A stretch of DNA of 45,864 nt from Bradyrhizobium sp. WSM1743 (GCF_000473065.1 NZ_AXAZ01000039.1:29744-75607), one strand, 5' to 3'. Counted from the first letter of the stretch, positions 1 through 11,080 are shown. The notes: generated from the sequence alone by a model not told the origin. Numbers and translations are program-made.

Positions 1-55
1 GGGAGGGGGCTTTCTCGACTAGGGGAATCCCACCGTGGAGACACCCCCACCCCAG

Positions 56-82
56 CCCTCCCCCGCAAGCGGGAGAGGGAGC
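56..82. repeat. short hairpin repeat downstream of pmtA
   Basis: A CTCCC...GGGAG inverted repeat around CCGCAAG lies in the roughly 100 bases beyond the pmtA stop. The same motif (CCCGCTTGCAAGCGGG) recurs at 11059-11074, so it is a dispersed hairpin, possibly ending pmtA transcription. No gene is seen in 1-104. Confidence 0.5.
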
Positions 83-104
83 GCACCGCGTTTGTGGCGA
101 CAGG

Positions 105-704
105 TTAGTCCTTGCGATACACCCAGACGCGGGCCGGCGGAAGGTTCATCCAGATCCGTTCCGAGGCCTCTGTGGACACGCCGGGCAGCGATTTCGGGAT
201 CGGCGGCACCACCGCATAGGTGAACTGGATGAAGGGCGCACCGGGCGCGAGCGCGGTAAAGGCGTCGCGGATGAGCCGGAGCCGCGTCAGCATCGGTTTG
301 GTGACGAGGGGCAGGCCGGAGACGACCGCGCTAGCCGGTGCGCTCAAGACGTTCCAGAGCGTATCGCGCAGGCGATAGGCATCGCCCTGCACCACCTTGG
401 CCTGCGGGTAGCGGTCGCGCAGCAGCGCGCAGAAGCCGGGATTGTATTCGACGAGAACGAGACGCTTCTGGTCGACACCCCTCTCGATCAGCGCCGAGGT
501 GATCGCGCCGGTACCAGGTCCGAGCTCCACCACCGGTGCGTCGGAATCGGGATCAACATAATGAGCCATGGTCCGCGCCAGCAGCTTGCCTGACGGCATC
601 ACCGCGCCCATGTGCAGGGGCTTTTCGATCCACGACCTGAGAAAGCGCACCTCGTCATCGAGACGAGGCTTCTTCAACGCACGCGCGGACGATGGCAATG
701 GCAT
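105..704 (-). CDS. pmtA: phospholipid N-methyltransferase (PmtA type)
   Basis: A 199-residue S-adenosylmethionine-dependent methyltransferase. The glycine-rich SAM motif VVELGPGTG lies at residues 58-66, with an acidic residue after the second strand (LVLVEYNPGF). The size, the start RFLRSWIEKPLHMGAVMPSGK and the location just downstream of dnaJ fit rhizobial PmtA, which methylates phosphatidylethanolamine towards phosphatidylcholine at the inner membrane. It follows dnaJ by 88 bp on the same strand and may be partly co-transcribed with the chaperone genes. The ATG at 704 has no strong Shine-Dalgarno. A related rRNA-adenine-dimethylase-like methyltransferase cannot be fully excluded, but the context favours PmtA. 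Confidence 0.85.
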   Translation of the reverse strand: MPLPSSARALKKPRLDDEVRFLRSWIEKPLHMGAVMPSGKLLARTMAHYVDPDSDAPVVELGPGTGAITSALIERGVDQKRLVLVEYNPGFCALLRDRYPQAKVVQGDAYRLRDTLWNVLSAPASAVVSGLPLVTKPMLTRLRLIRDAFTALAPGAPFIQFTYAVVPPIPKSLPGVSTEASERIWMNLPPARVWVYRKD

Positions 705-792
705 GTCGGGACCGGACGGGACCGCGGGACCGCGGCGTGTCAGAAAATGGTCATAAAGACGTATAGGCCGAAGGCGGCACGGTCAAGACGAG

Positions 793-1929
793 TCAATTCG
801 CCCGATTACCGAAGAAATCCTTGACCTTGGCGAAGAAACCCTCGGATTCCGGCTGGGTGTTGCCGGAGGAGAGTTTTTCGAACTCGGCCAACAATTCCTG
901 CTGCTTCTTGGTGAGGTTCTGCGGGGTCTCGACCACGACCTGAACGTACATGTCGCCCATCTGGCGCGACCGCAGCACCGGCATGCCTTTTGATGCAATG
1001 CGGAAACGGCGGCCCGATTGCGTTCCGGCAGGCACCTTCACCTTGGCCTTGCCCTTGTCGATGGTCGGCACCTCGAACTCGCCGCCGAGCGCGGCGGTCA
1101 CCATCGAGATCGGCGCGCGGCAATGCAGATCGGCGCCGTCGCGCTGGAAAAACTGGTGCTGGGCCAGCGACAGGAAGATGTAGAGGTCGCCGGGCGGACC
1201 ACCGCGGACCCCGGCCTCGCCCTCGCCGGCGAGCCTGATCCGTGTGCCATCCTCGACGCCTTGCGGAATGTTGACCGACAGTGTGCGCTCGCGGGTGACA
1301 CGGCCCTGGCCAGCGCAGGATGGGCAAGCGTCCTCGATCATCTGGCCGCGGCCCTGGCAGCCGGGACAGGTGCGCTCGAGCGTGAAGAAGCCCTGCGACT
1401 GCCGCACACGGCCGGCGCCGCCGCAGGTCGAGCAGGTCTTCGGCTTGGTACCGGCCTTGGCTCCGATGCCCGAGCAGGCCTCGCAGGTGACCGAGACCGG
1501 GATCTCGATCTGCGCGGTCTTGCCGCCAAAGGCTTCCTCGAGCGTGATTTCCATGTTGTAGCGCAGGTCCGCCCCGCGCTCGCGGCCGCCGCGGCTGCGC
1601 TGTCCGGCCATGCCGAACAGGTCTTCGAAAATGTCGGAGAAGGACGAGGCGAAGCCCGCGCCGAAACCGGCAGCGCCGCCAAAGCCGCCGCCCTGCTCGA
1701 ACGCGGCGTGGCCATAGCGGTCGTAGGCGGCGCGCTTGTCCTTGTCCTTCAGGACCTCGTAAGCCTCGTTGATTTCCTTGAACTTGACTTCGCTGGTCTG
1801 ATCCCCCGGGTTGCGGTCAGGATGGAATTTCATCGCCAGCTTGCGGAATGACGACTTCAGCTTGCCTTCGTCGGCGTCGCGCTCGACTTCCAGGGTCTCG
1901 TAGTAGCAGCGCTTGGTGGACGTGGACAT
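793..1929 (-). CDS. dnaJ: chaperone DnaJ (Hsp40)
   Basis: A 378-residue co-chaperone that stimulates DnaK ATPase activity and delivers unfolded clients. The J domain is at residues 1-75 with HPD at 36-38, followed by a Gly/Phe-rich linker, then four CxxCxGxG zinc motifs in the middle third (CEACSGIG, CSTCGGAG, CPGCQGRG, CPSCAGQG) and the C-terminal substrate-binding region. Length is normal for a type I DnaJ. It lies 244 bp downstream of dnaK on the same strand; that gap holds no recognisable gene. Expression is probably driven by the RpoH promoter upstream of dnaK. Confidence 0.97.
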   Translation of the reverse strand: MSTSTKRCYYETLEVERDADEGKLKSSFRKLAMKFHPDRNPGDQTSEVKFKEINEAYEVLKDKDKRAAYDRYGHAAFEQGGGFGGAAGFGAGFASSFSDIFEDLFGMAGQRSRGGRERGADLRYNMEITLEEAFGGKTAQIEIPVSVTCEACSGIGAKAGTKPKTCSTCGGAGRVRQSQGFFTLERTCPGCQGRGQMIEDACPSCAGQGRVTRERTLSVNIPQGVEDGTRIRLAGEGEAGVRGGPPGDLYIFLSLAQHQFFQRDGADLHCRAPISMVTAALGGEFEVPTIDKGKAKVKVPAGTQSGRRFRIASKGMPVLRSRQMGDMYVQVVVETPQNLTKKQQELLAEFEKLSSGNTQPESEGFFAKVKDFFGNRAN

Positions 1930-2173
1930 GTTGAGCTCGGTCTATCCAATCGCGATTCAAGTCGGAGCGAAACGACGCCGCCACGAAACGATATAGGCAG
2001 CCTTCCGCCTCGCGGCAGAGGACCGCGTGGCGGCGTCCAGCATAACGATAGGGAATTGATCGATCGTAACGGGCACTCGTCCCGTCGAGCCCGACACGAC
2101 GGCCTCCCCCGCGAGGGAGAAGGCCGGTAGTGCGTGTGGGGTCCAAGCCGTCCGCATCGTCACCCTCTCGGGC

Positions 2174-4075
<1,902 letters not shown>

Positions 4076-4180
4076 GGTCCTGATATCCTTCTTTTTGCGG
4101 CAGGTTGGCTGGGCCCAGAAGGCACCCGAACCGAAACCCCCTAAGATCAAACATCCGCGATATTGCGATGATTGAGGCTC

Positions 4181-4208
4181 ATATAGGAGGGGGGGAGGGG
4201 CCCGCAAG
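4181..4208 (-). promoter_or_regulatory. RpoH (sigma-32) heat-shock promoter of dnaKJ
   Basis: Read on the minus strand, CTTG (4208-4205), exactly 17 bases, then CCTATAT (4187-4181). This matches the alphaproteobacterial RpoH consensus CTTG-N17/18-CYTATNT. The predicted start near 4172 leaves a leader of about 95 nt before dnaK. The rest of the 4076-4470 gap shows no gene. Confidence 0.75.
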
Positions 4209-4470
4209 GACCGAAGCTACGTTTCTGCCGCGAAAACATTGGGTTTTGGAAGAAGATGTCCGGGCTCCACCGCCCTTGCGGGTGAGGAATTATTAACAGG
4301 TTCGCCGTTCGGCAAGCCCCCCGCGACCGCAACCGGCCCCGCCCTGTTGCGGCAAGGCCAAACCCGCTAAAAGGCGGACCGGCCGGACACCCGGCGCAGC
4401 TGCTTCGCGCGACAAAGCGGCCCGGTGGCCGACCATCGAACGGCCTCAATGTGAACCAATCAGAGTGCCC

Positions 4471-5412
4471 ATGAAGCTGATCCGCCCCCTCGCCGCGCTC
4501 GCCCTCCTCGCCGCAACAGCGTTTCCGGCGTTCGCCGCCGACGCGGTTTTCCCACCTGGCTTGCGCCTCGGCATGGTGCCGTTGATCGGCCTCAGCACGG
4601 CCAAGACGTTTCCAGGCTTCGAGAGCGAGGACGGCAGCGTCAAGGTGCTGATCACCGAGCTGCCGCCGGCGGCCTATGGCGAGGTCGTGAGCGCCTTCAA
4701 TTCCAACCCCGCCGGAGCCAATGGCGTCAAGCAGGACAAGATCGAGACCCCCGCGGGTCTTGCCTATTTCACCACCGAAAGCGGCAAGGCCGGCGACACC
4801 CCGGTGAAGCGCTATTCGATGATCGTGCCCGGCGCCGGCTTTTCCGGCTATGTCGCGGTGCAGATCCCGGAGAATGCGACCAAGATCTACACGGATGAAG
4901 CGGTGCGGCAGATGTTTGCGAGCGCCACCACCCGCAGGCAGGTCTCGGCCGAAGAGCAGATCGCGCTGATGCCGTTCAAGATCACGGATCTCGCCGACTT
5001 CAAGGACATCCGCACCCTGGCGCCGGGCTCGAGCATCATCCTGGCCGACGGCGACGAGAGCACGGGCTACGAGTCGCGGCCGTTCATGATCCTCGGCCTG
5101 ATCGGCGCCACCCCGCAGCAAGCCGACGACCGCGCCCGCTTCGCCCAGGAGGCGGCACTCCAGATTCCCGGCGTGCGCGAGTCGCGCATCACCATGTCCG
5201 AGCCGATCCGCATCAATGGCCAGCAGGGTTTCGAGACCCGGATCGACGGCGTCAGCGGCAAGGACAAGGTCCCCGTGACCGTGGTGCAATGGATCCGCTT
5301 CTCGACCGGCGGCGCATCATTGCGCATCATCGCCAGCGCCCCGCGCGACAAATGGCAGGCCGCCTTCACCCGCTTCCGCGCCGTGCGCGACGGGATTCAG
5401 CCGAAGGGGTAG
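4471..5412 (+). CDS. secreted protein of unknown function
   Basis: A 313-residue protein with a clear Sec signal peptide: MKLIRP, a hydrophobic core and an Ala-x-Ala cleavage region (AFAADA) near residue 23. The mature part has no motif I can assign. It reads as an alpha/beta periplasmic protein with repeated strand-rich segments. The ATG at 4471 is preferred over an in-frame GTG at 4465 because it starts directly on the charged n-region. It diverges from dnaK and stands alone. I do not recognise the family; exported stress or envelope proteins with this architecture are common in Bradyrhizobium. Confidence 0.8.
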   Translation: MKLIRPLAALALLAATAFPAFAADAVFPPGLRLGMVPLIGLSTAKTFPGFESEDGSVKVLITELPPAAYGEVVSAFNSNPAGANGVKQDKIETPAGLAYFTTESGKAGDTPVKRYSMIVPGAGFSGYVAVQIPENATKIYTDEAVRQMFASATTRRQVSAEEQIALMPFKITDLADFKDIRTLAPGSSIILADGDESTGYESRPFMILGLIGATPQQADDRARFAQEAALQIPGVRESRITMSEPIRINGQQGFETRIDGVSGKDKVPVTVVQWIRFSTGGASLRIIASAPRDKWQAAFTRFRAVRDGIQPKG

Positions 5413-5443
5413 GCGAAGGGCGGCTCCACATCCTCGGTGTCGT

Positions 5444-5602
5444 CCCCGCCTAGTGCGCAATTGCGCACGTGGGGCGGGGATCCATACCGCGTGATCTCGC
5501 AGTTTTGGTCGGCCGCAGTACCAACGAAGAGCCTTCGCCAAACATCTCCTGGGGGTATGGGTCCCGGATCAGCGCGCGCCTAAGGGCGCGCTTGTCCGGG
5601 AC
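5444..5602. repeat. multi-hairpin intergenic repeat element
   Basis: Two nested inverted repeats. The first has the perfect palindrome GTGCGCAATTGCGCAC (5453-5468), flanked by CCCCGCC (5444-5450) and GGCGGGG (5473-5479). The second pairs GTCCCGGA (5561-5568) with TCCGGGAC (5595-5602) and has an inner GCGCGCC/GGCGCGC stem. The style is that of high-copy Bradyrhizobium intergenic repeats. It fills most of the 309-bp gap 5413-5721. Confidence 0.7.
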
Positions 5603-5721
5603 GACAGTGGTGTTGGGGCGGCTAGCCCAACTCCTCACCAGAACCGGCTGCATTTTCGGGCTTCTGTTCGTATACGAACGGAACTAGGCTTCCCCCGTTG
5701 GATCATCCTAAGGGGAGGCGA

Positions 5722-6447
5722 ATGATGCTGGATCGGCGACACGTCTTGGCAATGCTTGGAACGACGGCGCTGGCGACGCTGGCGCCAACCGCGCTGTTTG
5801 CGGCCGCATCGATCAAGCCGGACGATGCATCCGCGCTGCTCGTGATCGACGTGCAGAACTGCTTCCTGCCCGGCGGCAGCCTCGCCGTGAAGGAAGGCGA
5901 GCAGGTGGTGCCGGTCATCAACAGAATCGCGAAAGCGTTTTCCAACGTGGTGATGACGCAGGACTGGCACACGCCCGGCCACGTTTCGTTTGCGTCAGTC
6001 CACTCCGGCAAGAAGCCGTTCGAGACCATCGACCTGCCCTACGGCAAGCAGGTGCTGTGGCCCGACCATTGCGTGCAGGGCACCGACGGCGCGGCGCTGT
6101 CGAAGGACCTGTCGGTCCCGCACGCCGAGCTCATCATCCGCAAGGGTTTTCACAAGGACGTCGACAGCTATTCGGCCTTCCTTGAGGCCGACGGCAAGAC
6201 CTCGACGGGGCTTGCCGGCTACCTGAAGGGCCGCAAGATCAAGCGCGTCTTCGTCGCTGGCCTCGCGACGGACTTCTGCGTCGCCTGGACCGCGCTCGAC
6301 GCGCGCAAGGCGGGCTTCGAGGTCTATGTGGTGGAGGACGCCTGCCGCGGCATCGACACCCAGGGCTCGCTGGCAAAAGCCTGGACCGACATGGCGAAGG
6401 CCGGCGTGAAGCGGATTCAGTCCGGGGATATCGCGGCGAGCGCGTAA
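5722..6447 (+). CDS. pncA: nicotinamidase, predicted Tat-exported
   Basis: A 241-residue isochorismatase-fold amidohydrolase that converts nicotinamide to nicotinate in NAD salvage. The catalytic triad is visible as Asp43 (LLVIDVQNCF), Lys141 (IIRKGFHKDVDSYS) and Cys186 (GLATDFCV). The metal site is Asp81, His83 and His87 (QDWHTPGH), and LWPDHCVQGT is typical of PncA. The N-terminus MMLDRRHVLAMLGTTALATL has a twin arginine and hydrophobic stretch, suggesting export, whereas most PncA proteins are cytosolic. A strong ribosome site AGGGGAGG (5711-5718) supports the start at 5722 or 5725. It converges on grpE through a large palindrome. Confidence 0.9.
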   Translation: MMLDRRHVLAMLGTTALATLAPTALFAAASIKPDDASALLVIDVQNCFLPGGSLAVKEGEQVVPVINRIAKAFSNVVMTQDWHTPGHVSFASVHSGKKPFETIDLPYGKQVLWPDHCVQGTDGAALSKDLSVPHAELIIRKGFHKDVDSYSAFLEADGKTSTGLAGYLKGRKIKRVFVAGLATDFCVAWTALDARKAGFEVYVVEDACRGIDTQGSLAKAWTDMAKAGVKRIQSGDIAASA

Positions 6448-6459
6448 GGATTTTGCGCT

Positions 6460-6538
6460 GTCATTCCGGGCGGCTCGAAGAGCCGAACCCGGAATCTCGA
6501 GATTCCGGGTTCGATGCCTCGCATCGCCCCGGAATGAC
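6460..6538. repeat. cloverleaf-like palindromic repeat between convergent genes
   Basis: Outer arms GTCATTCCGGG (6460-6470) and CCCGGAATGAC (6528-6538) enclose three further hairpins: CGGCT/AGCCG (6471-6485), a perfect 26-bp palindrome (6486-6511) and GATGC/GCATC (6513-6525). Lying between the ends of pncA and grpE, it could act as a bidirectional terminator. It is a dispersed element of the Bradyrhizobium type. Confidence 0.75.
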
Positions 6539-6554
6539 GTCGAAACCGTGAGAC

Positions 6555-7172
6555 TCAGTTCGCGGCGTTGCTCGACTCGTTGTTGTTCGCAGCCGGCGCA
6601 GCCTTTGCGCCACCCTTGGCGACACCGACCAGCGCCGGGCGCAGCACGCGCTCGCCGATGGTGTAGCCGGCCTGCACGACCTGCACCACGGTGCCCGACG
6701 GCACCGACGCATCGGGCACTTCGAACATCGCCTGCTGGAAGTTCGGATCGAATTTCTGGCCCTGCGGATCGAACTTCTTCACGCCGTGCTTTTCCAGCGC
6801 GTTGAGCAGCGAGCGCTCGGTGAGCTCGACGCCTTCGATCAGCGAGATCAGGCCGGGATCGGCCGCGGCCCGCGCTTCGGCCGGAACAGCATCGAGCGCA
6901 CGCTGGAGATTGTCGGCGATGTCGAGCACGTCGCGGGCAAAGCCGGTGATGCCGTAAAGGCGGGCGTCAGCGACCTCCTTGGTGGTGCGCTTGCGCAAAT
7001 TCTCCATCTCGGCCAGCGTCCGCAACATGCGGTCGCGCGCCTCAGTGGCTTCATTCTGCAACGTCTCGACCGAACCGGGCTCGGGATCGTCGGGCATGAT
7101 GTAGGGTTTCGACACCACGGGCTCGGCGGTCGGCTGGGTCGTGTCTTCGGGTTGCCGGTCTTGATCGCTCAT
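6555..7172 (-). CDS. grpE: nucleotide exchange factor GrpE
   Basis: A 205-residue GrpE, which releases ADP from DnaK. After a disordered acidic N-terminus comes the long coiled coil (VETLQNEATEARDRMLRTLAEMENLRKR, about residues 34-62), the four-helix region and the C-terminal beta domain with the GrpE signature region (GVKKFDPQGQKFDPNFQQAMFEVPD and VVQAGYTIGERVLRPALVGV). It lies 96 bp downstream of hrcA on the same strand, the usual hrcA-grpE order, and serves the dnaK-dnaJ pair 2.5 kb away. Confidence 0.97.
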   Translation of the reverse strand: MSDQDRQPEDTTQPTAEPVVSKPYIMPDDPEPGSVETLQNEATEARDRMLRTLAEMENLRKRTTKEVADARLYGITGFARDVLDIADNLQRALDAVPAEARAAADPGLISLIEGVELTERSLLNALEKHGVKKFDPQGQKFDPNFQQAMFEVPDASVPSGTVVQVVQAGYTIGERVLRPALVGVAKGGAKAAPAANNNESSNAAN

Positions 7173-7268
7173 CGGCTCTGTTCTCGAACTCGTCTGAAGG
7201 GATTGTTGGCCCGGATATCGTGCCTAAGCCCACGAAAATCAAGCGCCCGTGATCGGCGGAAACGCCGG

Positions 7269-8357
7269 TCAGCCCCCCAAAAGGCGGCTGACGATGCGGG
7301 CGGCGTAGTCCACGGTCGGGATCACGCGGGCATAATTTAGGCGCGTCGGGCCGATCACGCCGAGAACGCCGACGATGTGGCCGGCGGCATCCCGATAGGG
7401 CGAGATGATGGTGGAGGACCCCGACAGCGAAAACAGCTTGTTTTCACTGCCGATGAAGATGCGCACGCCCTCGGCGGTTTCGGCCCGGCCGAGCAGGTCG
7501 ATCACGCCGCGCTTGGTCTCAAGATCGTCGAACAACAGGCGCACCCGTTCCAGATCCTCCAGCGCATGCAAATCTTCAAGCAGATTGGCGTGGCCGCGAA
7601 CGATGAGCTGGCGGTCCTCGTGCTCGCCGCCGGACCAGCTGGCGATGCCGGCCGAGATCACCTTCTGCGTGAGCTGATCAAGCTCGGCACGGGCCTCGGC
7701 GAGCGCGGTTTCGAGCTCGAGCCGCGCCTCTGTCAGCGTGCGGCCGCGGATCCGCGCATTGAGGAAATTGCCGGCCTCGGTCAGCGCTGAGGAGGGAACT
7801 CCGGGCGGCAGCGTCAGCACGCGGTTCTCGACCTGACCGTCCTCGCCGACCAGGATCACCAGCGCTTTCTCTGGTTCCAGCCGGACGAATTCGATGTGCT
7901 TGAGCCGCGCATTGGATTTTGGTGTCAACACGACAGCGGCGGCCCGGGTGAGGCCGGAGAGCCGCATCAAGGCCTGGTCCAGCGCGGCCTCGACCGACTG
8001 CGCCTCGCCGACGGAGGAGAGCTGGCTCTGGATCGACTGCCGCTCGGCCTCGTTGAGGTCGCCGACCTGCATCAGGGCATCGACGAAGAAGCGTAAGCCT
8101 AGTTCCGTCGGCAGCCGGCCCGCCGAGGTATGCGGGGCATAGATCAGGCCGAGCTGTTCCAGATCCGCCATGACGTTACGGACCGAGGCCGGCGACAGCG
8201 GCATCGCGATCAGGCGCGAGATATTGCGCGAGCCCACCGGCTCGCCGGTCGCGAGATAGCTTTCGACAATTTGACGAAAGATGTCGCGGGAACGCTCGTT
8301 GAGCTGGGCGAGGCCTGCGCGCGGCGCGATCAGATGGATCGGATCGTGATGGGCCAC
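7269..8357 (-). CDS. hrcA: heat-inducible transcription repressor HrcA
   Basis: A 362-residue HrcA, which represses chaperone genes (typically groESL) by binding CIRCE elements. The N-terminal winged helix shows RSRDIFRQIVESYLATGEPVGSRNISR and SPASVRNVMADLEQLGLIYAPHTSAGRLPT; a GAF-like dimerisation region follows and the end is IGPTRLNYARVIPTVDYAARIVSRLL. The start is GTG at 8357 with GAGGAG eight bases upstream. I saw no CIRCE copy near it, so its targets are presumably elsewhere. Confidence 0.96.
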   Translation of the reverse strand: MAHHDPIHLIAPRAGLAQLNERSRDIFRQIVESYLATGEPVGSRNISRLIAMPLSPASVRNVMADLEQLGLIYAPHTSAGRLPTELGLRFFVDALMQVGDLNEAERQSIQSQLSSVGEAQSVEAALDQALMRLSGLTRAAAVVLTPKSNARLKHIEFVRLEPEKALVILVGEDGQVENRVLTLPPGVPSSALTEAGNFLNARIRGRTLTEARLELETALAEARAELDQLTQKVISAGIASWSGGEHEDRQLIVRGHANLLEDLHALEDLERVRLLFDDLETKRGVIDLLGRAETAEGVRIFIGSENKLFSLSGSSTIISPYRDAAGHIVGVLGVIGPTRLNYARVIPTVDYAARIVSRLLGG

Positions 8358-8525
8358 AGACGGTAACTCCTCTCAGATGCTCATAATTTGTCCATCCAGG
8401 GCGCTTCTGACAAGCGTGGCGTTTGCGGTCTCGACATCAGGGGGTGAAAAAACCTTGCCGCCCACCCCTGCCCCACCTACAAGCACCGCGAGCAGCCTTT
8501 TCCCGTGAGTTTTGGAGGATTTCCC

Positions 8526-9239
8526 ATGCGGCCAAGCCGCCGTGCGCCCGACGAATTGCGCCCCGTGACGCTGGAGCGCGGCGTGGTCAAATATGCGGAA
8601 GGCTCCTGCCTGGTGAAATTCGGCGACACCCACGTGCTGGTCACCGCCACGCTGGAGGATCGCCTGCCGCCGTGGCTGAAGGGCCAGGGCCGCGGCTGGG
8701 TCACCGCCGAATACGGCATGCTGCCGCGCGCGACCTCGGAACGGACCCGCCGCGAGGCCTCCGCCGGAAAGCAGAGCGGCCGCACCGTCGAGATCCAGCG
8801 CCTGATCGGCCGCTCGCTTCGCACCATCATCAATCTCGAAGCGCTCGGCGAACGCCAGATCACGGTCGATTGCGACGTGCTCCAGGCCGACGGCGGCACG
8901 CGCACGGCCTCGATCACCGGGGCCTGGGTCGCGCTCGCCGATTGCGTCAATTGGATGAAGGCGCGCAACATGGTGAAGGCCAACGTGCTGCGCGACAACG
9001 TCGCCGCGATCTCCTGCGGCATCTACAACGGCACGCCGGTGCTCGATCTCGACTATGCCGAGGATTCCGAGGCCGAGACCGATGCCAATTTCGTCATGAC
9101 CGGCGATGGCCGTATCATCGAGGTGCAGGGCACCGCGGAACGCGAGCCGTTCACGGAAACCGAGTTCCTGGCGTTGATGGCGCTGGCCCGCAAGGGCGTC
9201 GCGCGTCTGGTGGACTTGCAGAAACTGGCTGTGGCGTAG
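8526..9239 (+). CDS. rph: ribonuclease PH
   Basis: A 237-residue phosphorolytic 3'-5' exoribonuclease that trims tRNA 3' ends. The signature RPSRRAPDELRPVTLERG starts the protein; VKFGDTHVLVTATLEDRLPPWL, GWVTAEYGMLPRAT, the RNA-binding arginines (RTRREASAGKQSGRTVEIQRLIGRSLR) and the phosphate-site region are present. Full length for the family. The ATG at 8526 follows GGAGG. It diverges from hrcA and heads an rph-rdgB-hemW unit. Confidence 0.97.
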   Translation: MRPSRRAPDELRPVTLERGVVKYAEGSCLVKFGDTHVLVTATLEDRLPPWLKGQGRGWVTAEYGMLPRATSERTRREASAGKQSGRTVEIQRLIGRSLRTIINLEALGERQITVDCDVLQADGGTRTASITGAWVALADCVNWMKARNMVKANVLRDNVAAISCGIYNGTPVLDLDYAEDSEAETDANFVMTGDGRIIEVQGTAEREPFTETEFLALMALARKGVARLVDLQKLAVA

Positions 9240-9250
9240 TCAATAGGCCC

Positions 9251-9886
9251 ATGCACCGCCGAATCACGGACAAGCTCGTCATCGCCACCCACAATCCCGG
9301 CAAGCTCGCCGAGATGCAGGAGCTGCTTGCGCCGTACGGCATCGCGGCGGTGTCGGCCGGTGAGCTCGGCCTGTCCGAGCCGGACGAGACCGGCAAGGAT
9401 TTCCGCAGCAACGCCGCGATCAAGGCGATCGCGGCGGCGCGTGCGACCAAGCTTCCGTCCTTCGCCGACGATTCCGGCATCGTGGTCGACGCACTCGACG
9501 GCGCACCGGGTATTTACAGCGCGCGCTGGGCCGGTCCAAACAAGGACTTCGCAGCGGCGATGGCGCAGATCGAGCGGCTGTTGCAGGAACGCGGCGCCAC
9601 GACGCCCGACAAGCGCAAAGCGCATTTCGTCTCCGCGCTCTGCGTTGCCTGGCCCGATGATCATCTCGAACAGGTCGAGGCGCGCGTCGACGGCACGCTG
9701 GTCTGGCCGCCGCGCGGGAATGCCGGCTTCGGCTACGATCCGATGTTCCTGCCCGATGGCCACAGCCGTACCTTCGGCGAGATGGAAAGCATCGAGAAGC
9801 ACGGCCTGCCGCCGCTCGGTCTTGGCCTGTCGCACCGCGCCCGCGCCTTCGTGAAACTGGCGGAGATCTGCCTTGAGCCGCGCTAA
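9251..9886 (+). CDS. rdgB: XTP/dITP diphosphatase (HAM1/RdgB)
   Basis: A 211-residue house-cleaning pyrophosphatase that removes deaminated purine nucleotides. The motifs THNPGKLAEMQELL (substrate phosphate loop), SFADDSGIVVDALDGAPGIYSARWAG (acidic catalytic region) and GNAGFGYDPMFLPDG with the C-terminal SHRARAF are all present. It starts 11 bp after rph and its last 14 bases overlap hemW, suggesting coupled translation. Confidence 0.96.
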   Translation: MHRRITDKLVIATHNPGKLAEMQELLAPYGIAAVSAGELGLSEPDETGKDFRSNAAIKAIAAARATKLPSFADDSGIVVDALDGAPGIYSARWAGPNKDFAAAMAQIERLLQERGATTPDKRKAHFVSALCVAWPDDHLEQVEARVDGTLVWPPRGNAGFGYDPMFLPDGHSRTFGEMESIEKHGLPPLGLGLSHRARAFVKLAEICLEPR

Positions 9887-11027
9887 GGAAGCCTTTGGCG
9901 TCTACGTGCACTGGCCGTTCTGTCTGTCGAAGTGTCCCTATTGCGACTTCAACAGCCATGTCCGCCACGCCGCGATCGACGAGGCGCGCTTCGCCTCCGC
10001 CTTCGCACGTGAGATCGAAACGACCGCACAGCGCGCGCCGAGCCGCGCGGTCACCTCGATCTTCCTCGGCGGCGGCACGCCGTCCTTGATGCAGCCTGCA
10101 ACCGTCGGCGCGGTGCTCGATGCGATCGGCAAGCATTGGACCGTCGCAGCCGACGTCGAGGTCACGCTGGAAGCGAACCCGACCAGCGTCGAAGCCACGC
10201 GCTTCGCCGGCTATCGCGCCGCCGGCGTCAACCGCGTCTCGCTCGGCGTGCAGGCACTCGACGACGCCTCGCTGAAGGCGCTGGGACGCATGCACAGCGC
10301 GCGCGAGGCGCTCGATGCCGTCGCCATCGCACGCCGCTCGTTTGACCGCTATTCGTTCGACCTGATCTACGCCCGCCCCGACCAGACGCCGGCGATGTGG
10401 GCCGATGAGCTGCGACACGCGATCGATGAAGCGGCCGAGCATCTGTCGCTCTATCAGTTGACGATCGAGGAAGGCACGCCGTTCTTCGGCCTGCACCAGG
10501 CCGGCAAATTGAAGACGCCCGACGAGGCGGTCGCACGCGCGCTCTACGACGTCACGCAGGAGACCTGCGACAAGCTCGGCCTGCCCGCCTACGAGATCTC
10601 CAATCACGCGCGGCGCGGCGCAGAGTGCCGGCACAATCTGGTTTATTGGCGCGGCGAGGAATATGCCGGCATCGGCCCCGGCGCGCATGGCCGGCTCGAC
10701 ATCGACGGCGTGCGCCACGCCACCGCCACAGAGAAGCGTCCCGAGGCCTGGCTGATGCGGGTCGAGACGAACGGCGACGGCATCGTCACCGACGAGCTCC
10801 TCAACAGCGAGGAGCGCGCCGACGAATTCCTGCTGATGGGATTGCGTCTCGCCGAGGGCATCGACCCCGAGCGCTACAAGGCCCTCGCCGGCCGCTCGCT
10901 CGATCCCCGCCGCATCGCGCTCCTGCGCGAGGAAGGCGCGATCACGGTCGACGCGACGGGACGCCTGCGCGTGACGAGCAGCGGTTTTCCGGTGCTGGAT
11001 GCGGTGGTCGCGGATCTGGCGGCGTAA
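9873..11027 (+). CDS. hemW: radical SAM heme chaperone HemW
   Basis: A 384-residue radical SAM protein, formerly annotated as oxygen-independent coproporphyrinogen oxidase-like. The [4Fe-4S] motif CLSKCPYC (Cys17, Cys21, Cys24) follows VYVHWPF, and the SAM-binding FLGGGTPSLM and C-terminal HemW region NLVYWRGEEYAGIGPGAHGRL are typical. It lacks the longer N-terminus of true HemN. The start is TTG at 9873 inside the rdgB end, so translation is probably coupled. HemW transfers heme to respiratory enzymes. Confidence 0.92.
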   Translation: MSRAKEAFGVYVHWPFCLSKCPYCDFNSHVRHAAIDEARFASAFAREIETTAQRAPSRAVTSIFLGGGTPSLMQPATVGAVLDAIGKHWTVAADVEVTLEANPTSVEATRFAGYRAAGVNRVSLGVQALDDASLKALGRMHSAREALDAVAIARRSFDRYSFDLIYARPDQTPAMWADELRHAIDEAAEHLSLYQLTIEEGTPFFGLHQAGKLKTPDEAVARALYDVTQETCDKLGLPAYEISNHARRGAECRHNLVYWRGEEYAGIGPGAHGRLDIDGVRHATATEKRPEAWLMRVETNGDGIVTDELLNSEERADEFLLMGLRLAEGIDPERYKALAGRSLDPRRIALLREEGAITVDATGRLRVTSSGFPVLDAVVADLAA

Positions 11028-11054
11028 GTCTCAGCCAAATTGGTGGTGCGCTCC

Positions 11055-11080
11055 CTCGCCCGCTTGCAAGCGGGAGAGGT
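11055..11080. repeat. short palindrome between hemW and the next gene
   Basis: The perfect palindrome CCCGCTTGCAAGCGGG (11059-11074), flanked by CTC and GAG, sits between two convergent genes and may terminate both. It is the same family as the hairpin at 56-82. Confidence 0.55.
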
